Shown in pieces: positions 1 to 7,117 of a DNA stretch of 8,532 bases. The stretch is from Lachnospiraceae bacterium UBA1258 (lineage in GTDB: Bacteria > Bacillota > Clostridia > Lachnospirales > Lachnospiraceae): positions 13,168-21,699 of the forward strand of contig DBVS01000030.1 of the NCBI GenBank assembly GCA_002308235.1, given 5' to 3'. The position numbers and the translations under genes were made by a program. The stretch's first letter is position 1. The number at the start of each line of letters is the position of its first letter. The notes beneath the pieces are model-generated. The model did not search any database and was not told the origin of the DNA. It worked only from the letters and a program-made list of their open reading frames with translations.

Positions 1-1796
1 TTTATGACATTGGCCTGGTCACGTCCCGAACCCACCCACAGGGTGATGGTTTCCGTGTCCTTGTCCTTTGAGACGGAACCGATGTTGTTATAGTCGATGA
101 CAAAGGAATAAAAGAGTCGTGACATTTCGTAGCCAAGGCCGTCAAAGAACCCTCTTCCCTTGTATTTGATCTTTTCCCCGGGGGAATAGATGTTTATCCT
201 GTCTATCTGCAGGGGCTGGCTTATTACCTGGGTGATCCAATTACCGAGGGCACGGACGTTTATCTTGAAAGAAGAAATGGTACGGACCATGTATTCTTCG
301 TCCTTGATAAGATCGTTTAGCTGATCTCTCATGGTAAGGAGCACCGTTTTTTTGTCGGTATTCTTCGAAGCCACCGCCTCAAGCCTTGAGAGGGCTTCGT
401 TTACGATATCCCTGGCCTCGGTGAGTTCCGCGTTTAAGTTCGGAAGCACGCTTGCCAGCTGATAATCTCTGTAGGTATCGGGATTGACGCCCGTGACCTT
501 GATGACTCTCCGATAGATGGAATTAAGCTTCTGAACAGCCTCTTCCACCAGACCCACGATCTCGGAAAAATCTCCCAGCACCGTCTCCATCCTGAGGGTG
601 TGGTGCCCTGCCTCAAGATAAAATGAATAGGCCTCGTTCTTTGCGTCTTTCAGCACATCCTCGCGCCAGTTGTTGGAGTAATCAAAGGCGTAGGCACTCA
701 TTTCCGAAAAAGGAACACTGCCGTCTATGCTTATGCGGCGCGAAACGTGAATGCCCCTTGAAAAGCTCTGTCTGTCGTAAAGAGATATGTTGTAAAAACC
801 CGTCTCCGGCACGTCGAATTCCCACTCGATCCACTGGCCCACCAGTCTCCAGGAATTGCCGCCCACGGAATTATTTAAAAGCGCCTTGGGACTTGAAGGG
901 CTCACCGAAGGCGAGGACTGATCCTGCACGGGATAAAGCATCTGTGACGAAGTCCTGGAGGCGTTTTCGCCCTCGACAGTCACCACAATCCCTGCGGTAT
1001 TTGCGGCTCCAAGGTTTTCAAACCCGGCTTTTACCTCCGAATAAGGTCTCGGTGATTCCTCGTTGTCAAAAACAATGCTTTTTAAAAGCATGGGCTCTCT
1101 TACGGAAAGAAGGGTCACGGTGTGATCTCCTTTGGTAAGATAAACGGACAGAGGCTCCGTCACGTAGCCGTCGCTGTCGTAAGCAGGTTCCTTCATCCAT
1201 TCGGGAGCTTCCGTCATTCCGGGCTTGTTGTCGTTGCCCTGATTGTCCTTTGTCCAGATATAACCCGCAGATTCTCCGCTCTTTGCCGCGTCATATTTCC
1301 ATACTCTGTTAAAGCTCACCAGTGAGAGTTCCGCATAGGGAAGCTCTCCGTCGATGAAGATGCTTCTCTCGATGTCGGCGCTCTTTCCCTCCACCGGATA
1401 GTACTCAAGAGTGATGTTGTAAAATCCTTCTTTTTCCACCGAAAAGTCCATCTCGATCAGAGAATTTTCGGAGGTAAGCACACTTTTGCCGGAGGATCCT
1501 TCAAAATTCGTGTAAGCTTCAGGGCTCACGGAAAGACCGTTTTCTTCGTACCTTACGTAATCAGAGGCTTCAACCACGATCCTTTCTTCCGGATACTGTT
1601 CTTTAAAGCCCTTTTTGTACTCCTTGAAGGAAAGGGAATCCGGCAGGATCGAATAGGTGCTGACGATATCCTCGTAGTCATCCATGGAATGCGGGGTCTT
1701 TGCGGATACAGATAAGCCCCTGCCGCTTCCTGCGGTCAATATGAGCAGTATTGCGACCAAAAGACCGGCCGCGGCACGTCTTAACGTTTTCTTCAT
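1..1796 (-). CDS. Large exported ABC-transporter solute-binding protein, N-terminal 598 codons (3' end outside window)
   Basis: Open from ATG at 1796 to the window edge with no stop, so the C-terminus is missing only because of the window. Residues 1-32 form a Sec signal peptide (KK/RR, a hydrophobic run, then VSA before K33) with no lipobox Cys. Two related beta-sandwich-like modules follow, at about 70-240 and 265-410. Each has a GFYNI(T/S)L strand (about 123 and 333) and an I(F/S)IDG..P(Y/F).E(L/M) segment (about 148 and 357), as in carbohydrate-binding jelly rolls. Residues about 411-500 are probably helical and rich in Leu, Glu and Ala. From about 582 the sequence ETITLWVGSGRDQANVIK resembles the first strand and helix of a family 1 extracellular sugar-binding protein. 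I recall proteins of about 950 residues with this build in Lachnospiraceae. It starts 19 bp after the GH26 stop, with a GGGAG ribosome site close to the ATG, so it is co-transcribed with GH26. Likely role: capture of manno-oligosaccharides for import. The binding-domain assignment rests on a short stretch. Confidence 0.75.
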   Translation of the reverse strand, partial: MKKTLRRAAAGLLVAILLILTAGSGRGLSVSAKTPHSMDDYEDIVSTYSILPDSLSFKEYKKGFKEQYPEERIVVEASDYVRYEENGLSVSPEAYTNFEGSSGKSVLTSENSLIEMDFSVEKEGFYNITLEYYPVEGKSADIERSIFIDGELPYAELSLVSFNRVWKYDAAKSGESAGYIWTKDNQGNDNKPGMTEAPEWMKEPAYDSDGYVTEPLSVYLTKGDHTVTLLSVREPMLLKSIVFDNEESPRPYSEVKAGFENLGAANTAGIVVTVEGENASRTSSQMLYPVQDQSSPSVSPSSPKALLNNSVGGNSWRLVGQWIEWEFDVPETGFYNISLYDRQSFSRGIHVSRRISIDGSVPFSEMSAYAFDYSNNWREDVLKDAKNEAYSFYLEAGHHTLRMETVLGDFSEIVGLVEEAVQKLNSIYRRVIKVTGVNPDTYRDYQLASVLPNLNAELTEARDIVNEALSRLEAVASKNTDKKTVLLTMRDQLNDLIKDEEYMVRTISSFKINVRALGNWITQVISQPLQIDRINIYSPGEKIKYKGRGFFDGLGYEMSRLFYSFVIDYNNIGSVSKDKDTETITLWVGSGRDQANVI

Positions 1797-1815
1797 AAAC
1801 TCCCGTATCCTTTCA

Positions 1816-3327
1816 TTACTTGCTTCGGATCCTGTAGGTCTTAAGATCCGGCAGTTCGTCAAGAGTCAGGACCTTCTCATGGTTGTAGATCTTACTCATG
1901 ACCTCAGCTTCTGTGTATTTGTCCGAATAGACCGTCTTGATCCCTTTGTCGATGACAAATTCGCCTTCCCAGGTGCAGAAGAATCCCCACATGGCTCCGT
2001 CCCGCACCGCGGCGTCGATGTCCGGCATGGTACCGTTTTCGGAAAGCACTATCATCTTTCCGGGGCCCACCCATTCATAAAGTTCCAGATATTTTGCTAT
2101 GTGGGAGGCATATTCGTGCTCCCCGGGATATATGTCGGTACCCACCATATCCACGTATTTATCCCCCGGGTACCAGTCTTTGTCCTGGCCGTTCCAGACC
2201 CAGATGAGGTTGTCTAGTCCGTAAACTTCGGTGAGCTGCTCGTACATGAGAATATAGAGCTTTTTGTAGGCTTCGGGGCCGTATGCGCCCCACCAGAACC
2301 ATCCGCCGGCGGCCTCGTGCAGGGGCCTCCAGAGTACCGGGATTCCTTCGTCCTTTAAGATCTTTAACTGTTCCGCCAGGATCCTTATATCATCAAGAAG
2401 GAGCTTCATTCCTTCTTCGTCTTCACCGTTCATTATCCTGTCAAGGGGAATGTCCACCGCTTCTTTGTAAAAGCCCTTCCACCAGATGCCGGTTATGTAT
2501 TTTTCGGGCGCCAGCCAGTGGTAACACATGGTGACGATGCCGCCCTTTTCCCACACATCCTTGGCATTTTCCACGGAAGGGTGGGTAAAGTCATTGTCAA
2601 GGGCCGTTCGGTTGCAATGGCCCATTTCAAGTCCGATGACCGCGGGTGCCTTGCCTCCGTTCTTTTCCTTGAGTTTGAAGACTTCCCAGCTGCCAAAGCC
2701 CCCTTCGCCGTACTGCCCCGAAAGGATGTAATTGCCGTAGATATCGCAAAGATAAGACATGAGCCGTTTGGCATTGTCACTCGCACCCGGATTTGAAAGT
2801 TTGGGAGAAACCTTGTAAAGGTCCTTCGGAAGGGGATCGCTTTCATAGACCGTAAGCTTGTCCCAGTCTATCCAGCCCCAGTTTTTGGAAACCTTTATCC
2901 CGTGCTCTCCCGCAGAAAGAAAAACTCTCTTTAAGACCGCTTCTTCAAGTTCCCCTGACTCACACAGGATGTTTCCCTGCTGAACGCCGTCCACAAAAAC
3001 AAAGTTTTCTTTGTGCCCGCCGCCGGATCTTACGGTAAAGGAAAGATCGTAAAAGCCGTCCTTATCCGTTTTCACCGTAACTTCGCAGGAATCGCCGTCG
3101 TTCTTAAAGCCCGTTACGTATCCGTTTCCGGAAAAAGCATCCGTTCCGTCTTTCGCATTTACATTGCCCATAAAAACACCTTCCTCCGCTTCCACCAGAC
3201 TTATGGGCTTTTTATCGGTTTTTTTCTGTTTTCCGCCGTCTCCCGCCTCGGATTTACACCCGGTGCATCCCGTCAGGGCCAAAACCATCGCAAGCGACAC
3301 AGCCAAAGCCTTTTCCATTCTTTTCAT
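1816..3327 (-). CDS. CBM35-like + GH26 endo-beta-1,4-mannanase, surface lipoprotein
   Basis: 503 residues. Predicted to hydrolyse beta-1,4-mannan or galactomannan at the cell surface. The N-terminus has a lipoprotein signal with lipobox LTGC (Cys21) and a second Cys at 24, then a short charged linker. Residues about 42-162 look like a CBM35/CBM6-type beta-sandwich (VEAEEG at the start, GFYDLSF near 91, WIDWDKLTVYE at the end). The GH26 barrel covers about 170-500. WRPLHE holds the putative acid/base Glu338, preceded by His337, and VLSENG holds the putative nucleophile Glu430; this His-Glu/Glu pair on barrel strands is the GH26 signature. Aromatics such as the WFWWG run (343-347) suit a sugar-binding cleft. 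The start at 3327 has AAGGAA seven bases upstream; an ATG at codon 4 is possible but less well placed. It leads the second transcription unit, after an intrinsic terminator and a long regulatory region. Exact specificity (endo-mannanase or mannobiohydrolase) cannot be read from the sequence. Confidence 0.9.
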   Translation of the reverse strand: MKRMEKALAVSLAMVLALTGCTGCKSEAGDGGKQKKTDKKPISLVEAEEGVFMGNVNAKDGTDAFSGNGYVTGFKNDGDSCEVTVKTDKDGFYDLSFTVRSGGGHKENFVFVDGVQQGNILCESGELEEAVLKRVFLSAGEHGIKVSKNWGWIDWDKLTVYESDPLPKDLYKVSPKLSNPGASDNAKRLMSYLCDIYGNYILSGQYGEGGFGSWEVFKLKEKNGGKAPAVIGLEMGHCNRTALDNDFTHPSVENAKDVWEKGGIVTMCYHWLAPEKYITGIWWKGFYKEAVDIPLDRIMNGEDEEGMKLLLDDIRILAEQLKILKDEGIPVLWRPLHEAAGGWFWWGAYGPEAYKKLYILMYEQLTEVYGLDNLIWVWNGQDKDWYPGDKYVDMVGTDIYPGEHEYASHIAKYLELYEWVGPGKMIVLSENGTMPDIDAAVRDGAMWGFFCTWEGEFVIDKGIKTVYSDKYTEAEVMSKIYNHEKVLTLDELPDLKTYRIRSK

Positions 3328-3346
3328 TGGGTCGTTCCTTTATGTT

Positions 3347-3363
3347 TTGTAACTTAACAAAAT
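3347..3363. repeat. Operator-like near-palindrome, copy B (just upstream of GH26 ribosome site)
   Basis: The plus strand reads TTGTAACTTAACAAAAT. The core TTGTAACTTAACAA is close to self-complementary (TTGT...ACAA ends with AA/TT inside). The same 17-mer occurs once more in opposite orientation at 3564-3580 with 16 of 17 bases identical. This copy lies between the GH26 ribosome site (3335-3340) and the upstream leader, where a bound repressor could block the transcript. Its function as an operator is inferred. Confidence 0.5.
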
Positions 3364-3426
3364 GTGCAATTTAGCAAAAGTTGGTAGATTTTTAGTACTA
3401 TATTTCACTTCTCAGTAAAAAAGAGT

Positions 3427-3457
3427 AAAAAAAATAAAGATAAAGCCTCCTGCTTTA
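3427..3457 (-). promoter_or_regulatory. Weak leader hairpin followed by a U-tract (possible attenuator)
   Basis: On the minus strand TAAAGC-AGGAG-GCTTTA forms a six-base-pair stem (3452-3457 with 3441-3446) around a five-base loop, followed by TCTTTA and eight T residues (3427-3434). If transcription starts at the promoter near 3554, this lies about 100 bases into the leader of GH26 and could act as a weak terminator. The loop plus the next base spells AGGAGG, a perfect Shine-Dalgarno sequence, but no suitable start codon follows. The stem is short and AU-rich, so it may be chance. Confidence 0.25.
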
Positions 3458-3476
3458 GTATGAGATTACAAGAAGA

Positions 3477-3490
3477 TTTCCCCGTTTTCA
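3477..3490 (-). promoter_or_regulatory. Candidate catabolite-responsive element (cre), imperfect
   Basis: The minus strand reads TGAAAACGGGGAAA. Against the Firmicute CcpA cre consensus TGWAANCGNTNWCA it matches 9 of 11 specified positions, missing at positions 10 and 13. It lies between the proposed promoter and the GH26 start, a usual place for roadblock-type carbon catabolite repression of a polysaccharide gene. Two mismatches make this a weak call. Confidence 0.25.
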
Positions 3491-3553
3491 AGGATTTTTG
3501 AAATGTTTGTCAGAAACCGCCAATAACCTTACGGAGATTTGTTGATAATCACA

Positions 3554-3580
3554 ATTATAACTGATTTTGTTAGGTTACAA
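3554..3580 (-). promoter_or_regulatory. Putative sigma-A promoter for the GH26/binding-protein unit
   Basis: On the minus strand a perfect -10 box TATAAT (3554-3559) is preceded by TTGTAA (3575-3580), four of six matches to TTGACA, with a 15-base spacer that is somewhat short. The -35 box is the end of inverted-motif copy A. Transcription from here would give a leader of about 215 bases. An alternative -10, TATAGT at 3397-3402, without a clear -35 but downstream of T-tracts, would give a leader of about 60 bases. A promoter is expected somewhere here because the preceding gene ends in a terminator. Confidence 0.5.
3564..3580. repeat. Operator-like near-palindrome, copy A (overlaps the putative -35)
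   Basis: The minus strand reads TTGTAACCTAACAAAAT, which differs by one base from the plus-strand sequence of copy B at 3347-3363. The two copies are therefore an inverted pair about 200 bp apart, flanking the whole leader of the GH26 unit. Copy A covers the putative -35 box and spacer, a classical repressor position. No regulator gene lies in the window, so the binding protein is unknown. Confidence 0.5.
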
Positions 3581-3597
3581 GCGTAATTTATGAATAT

Positions 3598-3631
3598 AAA
3601 AAAGGAGCCCCGAATCAGAATTCGGAGCTCC
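3598..3631 (-). terminator. Rho-independent terminator after the GH36 gene
   Basis: On the minus strand GGAGCTCCGAAT (3620-3631) pairs with ATTCGGGGCTCC (3604-3615) across a four-base loop. This gives a 12-bp stem with a single U-G wobble, followed directly by six T residues (3598-3603). It starts 18 bases after the alpha-galactosidase stop codon. It separates the esterase-epimerase-galactosidase unit from the GH26 unit. Confidence 0.92.
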
Positions 3632-3649
3632 GTAAACTATCTGTCACGA

Positions 3650-5836
3650 TCATTTGATCTCAACAAGATGTACCAGTTTGGAATTGTTGTCTCCCCAGAA
3701 CTGTTCCATGGGGATTCCCGCGTGCATAAGCACATCTGCGGCATATACACGGCCGGTTTCTTCGTCCCTGTAGGGCCTTCCGGCATCAAGGCCCTGAAGC
3801 TTAAGGAAACGATCCTTGTAATTTGCAAGTCTTGTAACGTTAACGTAGGTTACAAGTATCTCGGAATCATCCTTTGCTTTTACCATCCAGGCGTCGTACA
3901 AGCCGTTTTCCGAGTAGGACGCCAGTCTGTAATAGTCTCCTTCTCTTACGAGGTCGTTATACTTGTGATAAGTTGCACATTGTTCGGGGATCATGTTGCG
4001 GTCTGCTTCGGGGATTCTCGTTACATCCAGTTCATAGCCGAAGGTTCCCGCAAGAGCCACATCACCCCTGGTCTTAAAGGGCGTTACACGGCCCACTGCA
4101 TGGTTGGGACAATCCGAGACATGGGCTCCCATGGTGGACAAAGGAAATACCAGTGCGGTTCCTTCCTGAATTTTTAAGCGCTCCACCGCATCAGCATCGT
4201 CGCTGGTCCAAATCTGGGGACTGTAATAAAGCATGCCTGCGTCGAATCTGGCGCCGCCGCCCGAGCAGTTTTCAAGGAGCAGATTGGGGAATTCCGTGAT
4301 AAGTGCTTCCTGCATACGGTATACGGCCAGCATATATCTGTGGAAGAGCTCTCCCTGACGGTCGGCAGGGAGGCCTAAGCTTCCAAGGTCCGTAAGCTGT
4401 CTGTTCATGTCCCACTTAAGATATTCTATATTGGCGCTCTTTAAAGTATTCTTCACACTGTTCCAGGTGTGTTCCCATACTTCTTCTCGGGTTAAGTCAA
4501 GCACCAGTTGGTTTCTGGAACGGGTGGGTGTGCGTCCCGGCACTTGAATCGCCCAGTCGGGGTGGGCTCTATAAAGGTCCGAATCGGGGCAGATCATCTC
4601 AGGCTCCATCCAGATACCGAACTTAAGACCCAGGGCATTTACGCCGTCCACCAGGGGTTTTAAGCCCCCGGGCAGTTTTTCTTCGTTCACAAACCAGTCG
4701 CCCAGGGAGGAATTGTCATCGTTTCTTTTTCCGAACCATCCGTCGTCCATGACCAGCATCTCGATGCCGAGTTTGGCGGCTTCTTTGGCGATGGCGAGGA
4801 GTTTTTCGGTGTTAAAATTAAAGTAGGTCGCTTCCCAGTTGTTGATAAGGATGGGGCGCTTTTTGTTCCTGTAGGGGCTTCGGATCAGGTGCTTTCTGTA
4901 AAGATCGTGGAAGGTACGGGTCATGTGACCGAGGCCCGTGCCGGAATATACGCTAATAACTTCGGGTGCCGTGAAGGTTTCACCGGGAGCCAGTTTCCAG
5001 CGGAAATGGTAGGGATTGATGCCCATGGTGACCCTGACTTTGTTAAACTGGTCAAGATATGCGCCTGCGGTAAAGTTTCCCGAATATACAAAGGAAAAGC
5101 CGTAAACTTCCCCCTCAGTCTGGGAAATATTCTTTGAAGTAAGGGCGATAAAGGGTGATTCCTGATGGCTCGATTCACCCCGAAGGGAACTTACGCCCTG
5201 ATTTCCGTGACCAAGCTTACGATACTCGATCCGACGCTCTCTGGCCCAGGAGCCGTGAAGGGTGAGGATGCTGTAATCATCGTCGTCCACGTCGAGACAG
5301 GTTGACATAATTTTAGTTATGTAAATCGATTTTTCCGAGCCAAAATTCGTTACTTCCAGACTTCTTGCGATGGCATCGAGGCCTTCAAATACCGAATAGG
5401 TAAGGGTGATCCTTAAGTTAAGGAGCTTATCTTCCAGCACGATATCAAGACTTTCGCACTCTTCCTCCGAACCGAAGGTGGCGGGAAGACCTAAGAGTTT
5501 TTTCTTCCCCTTATAAATCTTATGGTTTACATAACTAAATTCAGATGTGTTGTGTCCTTCTTCCATTTCTGCTTCAAAGGCCGTTTCCCTGAAATCTCCC
5601 GCCCCTGCGGTGGGGTATTCCATGGGCGCGTAATCTAAAAAGGAGCACTTTTCCCTGAGCCTTTCCGAGGGCCGGTTACCCTCGGTACGGGCAAGGTACG
5701 AAACATCGTTTCCCGCAAGCTTCGGGCCGTAATAATAATGAATGAGATATCCGAAATCATCCTCCACACCGAAGATATAGCTGGTGTTTTCGGTATCCAG
5801 TTTGAATATCCGTTTTTCTTTGTCAAATCCAATCAT
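3650..5836 (-). CDS. GH36 alpha-galactosidase, cytoplasmic
   Basis: 728 residues, the normal size for bacterial GH36 alpha-galactosidases of the homotetrameric Geobacillus AgaA/Lactobacillus MelA type. It removes non-reducing alpha-1,6-galactose from galactomanno-oligosaccharides or the raffinose series. An N-terminal beta-supersandwich (about 1-320) leads into the (beta/alpha)8 barrel from about 325. Family motifs visible in order: NNWEATYF (332-339), MDDGWFG (363-369), KWDMNR with nucleophile Asp476, CSGGG (524-528) and TSDDADAVER with acid/base Asp546, 70 residues after the nucleophile as in the characterised enzymes. A small C-terminal beta domain ends at 728. No signal peptide, so it acts on imported oligosaccharides. 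The start at 5836 has GGGAGG seven bases upstream. It lies 44 bp after the epimerase stop and is the last gene of that unit, followed by an intrinsic terminator. Family assignment is secure; the natural substrate is inferred from the neighbours. Confidence 0.96.
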   Translation of the reverse strand: MIGFDKEKRIFKLDTENTSYIFGVEDDFGYLIHYYYGPKLAGNDVSYLARTEGNRPSERLREKCSFLDYAPMEYPTAGAGDFRETAFEAEMEEGHNTSEFSYVNHKIYKGKKKLLGLPATFGSEEECESLDIVLEDKLLNLRITLTYSVFEGLDAIARSLEVTNFGSEKSIYITKIMSTCLDVDDDDYSILTLHGSWARERRIEYRKLGHGNQGVSSLRGESSHQESPFIALTSKNISQTEGEVYGFSFVYSGNFTAGAYLDQFNKVRVTMGINPYHFRWKLAPGETFTAPEVISVYSGTGLGHMTRTFHDLYRKHLIRSPYRNKKRPILINNWEATYFNFNTEKLLAIAKEAAKLGIEMLVMDDGWFGKRNDDNSSLGDWFVNEEKLPGGLKPLVDGVNALGLKFGIWMEPEMICPDSDLYRAHPDWAIQVPGRTPTRSRNQLVLDLTREEVWEHTWNSVKNTLKSANIEYLKWDMNRQLTDLGSLGLPADRQGELFHRYMLAVYRMQEALITEFPNLLLENCSGGGARFDAGMLYYSPQIWTSDDADAVERLKIQEGTALVFPLSTMGAHVSDCPNHAVGRVTPFKTRGDVALAGTFGYELDVTRIPEADRNMIPEQCATYHKYNDLVREGDYYRLASYSENGLYDAWMVKAKDDSEILVTYVNVTRLANYKDRFLKLQGLDAGRPYRDEETGRVYAADVLMHAGIPMEQFWGDNNSKLVHLVEIK

Positions 5837-5880
5837 GGGTAACCTCCCGATATGATGATTGTAAATTTTTTACCGATACA

Positions 5881-7056
5881 TTATTGTGCCCTGCGGATGA
5901 TCTCAAAGCACATCCTGCCGTTGTGATAAGGACACTTCCAGGGTTCCACGATAGGGTGATCCGATGTGGGGTTTCCGCTTTTGTCAACATCCGCAAACCA
6001 CTCACCCCCGGGACGTTTATCCACGATATACTCTTCAATGTACTTCCATTCGCTTTCGGAGGCCTTTAGGAATTTTTCGTCCCCGGTGCGCTCATAAGCA
6101 TTCAGGAAGCCTAAGACCGCCTCTGCCTGGACCCACCAGATGCGGGTTTCATCCACCTTCCCCCTCTCGCACTCGTTGGCAATGGACCGGCCGTCAAAGG
6201 CGGTTTCATAGATCTTTTCCGCAAGTTTAACCACGATGGGAGCTATTTTTTCTTCGTAGGAAGGGTCATTAAGAACCTTAAGACCTCTGTCCAGAAGCCA
6301 GCTGGTCTCGATGTCATGACCGTAGGAATGAAGGTCGATAAGGGTGTTATAGTCCATGTCAAAGAAAACTTCCTGCCTATGAAGCACGGGATTATACATT
6401 TTTTCTTTGAAAATGTCGAAGATCTCACGGAGTTTGTCACCCACCTCCGGGTTCTTATCGACTCTGTAAAGCTCTGTGTAGGCTTCAAACACATGCAAAA
6501 GCGTATTCATGGTGCGCTCCGCCATGACACCGTTTTCCGAAAGTTTTTCGTTGTCCGCGGGCTTAAAATCCCGGGTAAAGGCCTCAAGATAGCCGTCTTT
6601 GTCACGGCACACGGTCTCGATGAGTTTAAACAGTTCGTATGCTTTATCAAGGGCTTCTTTTTTCCCTGAAGCCTCATAGTAGGAAGAAAGGGCGTAGATG
6701 CAGAAAGCCTGATTGTAAGTGTGTTTCAAGTCTTCTTCCACCCTGCCATCATAGGTAAGAGCCCAGAAAATGCCGCCGTTTTCGGGATCCAGGCACTTAT
6801 CTTTGATAAATTCATAGGTATGATCCGCATTATCAAGGAGAGTTTTGTCCTTTAAAAGCGTGTAGGCGTTTGAGAAAAACCAAAGGATCCTTGAGTGGAG
6901 GATGCATCCCTTGACTGCTTTTTTGTCGACGGTCAGGGTTTCTTTGTCCATAAACCCAAAGTAGCCGCCAAACTCGTCATCCCGAAGATTCTCCCAAAAA
7001 GGGATGATCTTTTCCGTCAGATGTTTCTTAACATCCGACACATACTTAAAATTCAT
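5881..7056 (-). CDS. Cellobiose/mannobiose 2-epimerase (AGE family)
   Basis: 391 residues, the usual length of cellobiose 2-epimerases (EC 5.1.3.11). It epimerises the reducing-end sugar of beta-1,4 disaccharides at C2; in mannan pathways it converts mannobiose to mannosyl-glucose for GH130 phosphorolysis. The sequence resembles the Ruminococcus albus enzyme as I remember it: N-terminal IIPFWENLRDDE.GGY.G, LHSRILWFFSNAY, HTYNQAF.IYALSSYYEASG, LHSYGHDIE, RIWWVQAEAVLGF.NAY and C-terminal EPWKCPYHNGRMC. Putative catalytic residues are Arg56, His188, His247 and His378, each offset by four from R. albus Arg52, His184, His243 and His374. No signal peptide, so cytoplasmic. The ATG at 7056 follows GAGG about eight bases away. 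It lies 61 bp after the esterase stop and 44 bp before the GH36 start, in one operon. N-acetylglucosamine 2-epimerase is the alternative annotation but fits the motifs and context less well. Confidence 0.93.
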   Translation of the reverse strand: MNFKYVSDVKKHLTEKIIPFWENLRDDEFGGYFGFMDKETLTVDKKAVKGCILHSRILWFFSNAYTLLKDKTLLDNADHTYEFIKDKCLDPENGGIFWALTYDGRVEEDLKHTYNQAFCIYALSSYYEASGKKEALDKAYELFKLIETVCRDKDGYLEAFTRDFKPADNEKLSENGVMAERTMNTLLHVFEAYTELYRVDKNPEVGDKLREIFDIFKEKMYNPVLHRQEVFFDMDYNTLIDLHSYGHDIETSWLLDRGLKVLNDPSYEEKIAPIVVKLAEKIYETAFDGRSIANECERGKVDETRIWWVQAEAVLGFLNAYERTGDEKFLKASESEWKYIEEYIVDKRPGGEWFADVDKSGNPTSDHPIVEPWKCPYHNGRMCFEIIRRAQ

Positions 7057-7072
7057 GTGAAAACCTCTTTCC

Positions 7073-7085
7073 GGCGCTTTGCGCC
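7073..7085. repeat. Small GC-rich hairpin in the esterase-epimerase spacer
   Basis: GGCGC-TTT-GCGCC is a perfect five-base-pair hairpin lying just upstream of the epimerase ribosome site. No T-run follows on the minus strand, so it is not an intrinsic terminator. It could serve as an mRNA processing or stability element between the two cistrons; this is only a suggestion. Confidence 0.35.
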
Positions 7086-7117
7086 AATTTTAATGTACAG
7101 TTCAAGATGCACCGTTA

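Noticed and set aside
623..1138. 171-codon plus-strand open frame
   Set aside because: It is the reverse shadow of the binding-protein gene; the translation is Arg/Ser/Pro-rich without domains, and no ribosome site was seen.
1..1796. Missing stop considered as a sign of a pseudogene or frameshift
   Set aside because: The frame is intact for 598 codons with consistent codon use; the end is simply beyond the window.
1684..2217. 177-codon plus-strand open frame across the GH26/binding-protein junction
   Set aside because: It overlaps two well-supported minus-strand genes, and its translation shows no family features.
3590..4177. 195-codon plus-strand open frame antisense to the GH36 3' end
   Set aside because: It begins in the terminator's A-tract and runs opposite conserved GH36 sequence; no domain is visible.
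7073..7085. Hairpin GGCGC/GCGCC considered as a terminator between esterase and epimerase
   Set aside because: No T-run follows on the transcribed strand and the stem is only five base pairs, so the two genes are treated as one operon.
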